A DNA stretch of 64,000 bases from Aporrectodea caliginosa (taxonomy: Eukaryota; Annelida; Clitellata; Crassiclitellata; Lumbricidae), in assembly GCA_020284085.1 (NCBI GenBank), contig JACEVL010000954.1, forward strand, positions 221,501 through 285,500. The letters are read 5' to 3'. A program made the translations under genes and the position numbers. Under the pieces are notes generated by a model that saw nothing but the letters and a program-made list of their open reading frames with translations, did no database searches and was not told the origin of the DNA. Shown one piece after another: positions 63,701 to 64,000 of the stretch (the stretch's first letter is position 1; the number at the start of each line of letters is the position of its first letter).

Positions 63701-64000
63701 CAGAGTGTAGCGCACAGAAGCTTCTTCCGATTCTTTCGTCGTCATCTCTGTATTATTCCGCTTCTGTCGAAGTCTCTTGTACCTAGCGATGAAGTTCTCT
63801 GACTTCCGGTGACCGACGGCGCATGCTCTTTCGCCGTTGCTGACCAGGATGTCCTTCGTAAGGATATGCTTGGGCAGAGTTATTCCGTTCATCCTCGCAG
63901 CTCTCTCCAGTATCTCCTCCGCCTCTTCGTAGCTATCGTTGGCACACAGCCAGGGAACGGACTCCGGAAGAAACCTTCCATAGAAGAAATGACAGAACGA
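60733..64000 (-). CDS. SLC22-family organic ion transporter, internal exons, incomplete at both ends
   Basis: SLC22 proteins are 12-helix plasma-membrane transporters of organic cations, anions or carnitine. Exons in transcription order are beyond 64,000 to 63,642, then 62,045-62,179, 61,609-61,694 and 60,733-60,850. Phases 2, 2, 1 and 2 match at every junction. The first encodes the end of TM6 and the big cytoplasmic loop ([31 protein letters not shown], then [20 protein letters not shown]). The next gives TM7-8 ([31 protein letters not shown]), then [19 protein letters not shown], then [20 protein letters not shown] with PELFPTTLR. The last corresponds to TM10. TM11-12 and the stop should follow in lower coordinates but were not recognised. 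Substrate class cannot be told from these parts. Confidence 0.92.
61060..61205 (+). repeat. LINE reverse transcriptase fragment and tail
   Basis: [14 protein letters not shown] is the familiar LDYCN.LL.G motif of non-LTR reverse transcriptases. It is followed after a deletion by a GAAT-rich tail (61,178-61,205). It lies in an SLC22 intron. Confidence 0.6.
61365..61470 (+). repeat. Dispersed repeat fragment with inverted tail
   Basis: CATCGGTTGATGCCTTGTGC, ATAGACACCGGCAC and AGAAGTTACTAATTA match 33,573-33,640. AACTTCTATAGCGCCGG then follows in inverted orientation, so two copies appear head to head around a TAATAATTAATTAA core. Confidence 0.6.
61756..61905. repeat. Trinucleotide-rich low-complexity tract (CGT/ATC then TCC/TTC)
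   Basis: Runs of TCG, ATC, TTC and TCC lie in the SLC22 intron. Poly-Glu/Asp and poly-Leu/Val translations are artefacts. Confidence 0.8.
63015..63600 (+). pseudogene. LINE ORF2 fragment, frameshifted
   Basis: Readable pieces are [19 protein letters not shown], then [14 protein letters not shown], then [20 protein letters not shown] followed by [19 protein letters not shown] and APLLKK. These match the linker and early finger region of CR1/jockey-type reverse transcriptases. Frames shift between them, and the copy ends abruptly in a GAAC/GAAT tetranucleotide array (63,575-63,620). It lies 20-40 bp from an SLC22 exon on the other strand. Confidence 0.8.

Overview
The window is animal nuclear DNA. 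Five genes have GT-AG (and probably some GC-AG) introns, and the AT-rich intergenic DNA is full of SINEs, LINE fragments, MITEs, long TA/TG/CA microsatellites and the dispersed octamer TAGGCCTA. The marine-invertebrate look, the Gmr1-type LTR element (a group best known from deuterostomes) and a CARD-containing kinase-like gene suggest an invertebrate deuterostome such as an echinoderm. That is inference, not proof.

Layout: 1-6 kb holds a 952-bp hAT-like element made of TCGA-rich arms, a tRNA-derived SINE, a small MITE, the first exon of a probable universal-stress-protein gene (minus) and a decayed Tc1 transposon with intact terminal inverted repeats. 6.8-12.8 kb is a complete seven-exon GINS1 (PSF1) gene on the minus strand with an E2F-type site just upstream. 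15.0-17.3 kb is CNIH4 (minus), complete except for exon 1. 19.5-25.0 kb is a repeat jungle: microsatellites and a nest of hAT-type elements, including a 2-kb composite that carries two tandem arrays and two younger insertions.

25,845-29,570 is the most unusual gene: one uninterrupted exon for a 1241-residue CARD - proline-rich - SH2 - tyrosine-kinase-like protein. The SH2 domain lacks the phosphotyrosine-binding Arg. The kinase lacks both catalytic Asp residues (HRD to HRN, DFG to GFD). It therefore looks like a signalling scaffold built from a Fes/Fer-like SH2-kinase module joined to a death-fold domain.

35.0-49.7 kb (minus) is the motor and tail of a KIF26/VAB-8-type atypical kinesin in 15 recognisable exons; the 5' exons were not found. 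Its introns carry a hAT element, SINEs and LINE ends. 50,178-56,907 is a full-length, apparently young Ty3/Gypsy element of the Gmr1 type (Gag-PR-IN-RT-RNaseH in one ORF, matching 5-bp target duplication, near-identical LTRs, tRNA-Leu-type primer site). 60.7-64.0 kb (minus) is the middle of an SLC22 organic-ion transporter gene that runs off the right edge; its last exons are not visible.

Apart from the LTR element, nearly all mobile DNA is non-autonomous or decayed. The housekeeping genes (replication initiation, ER export, transport) share strand but no evident pathway.
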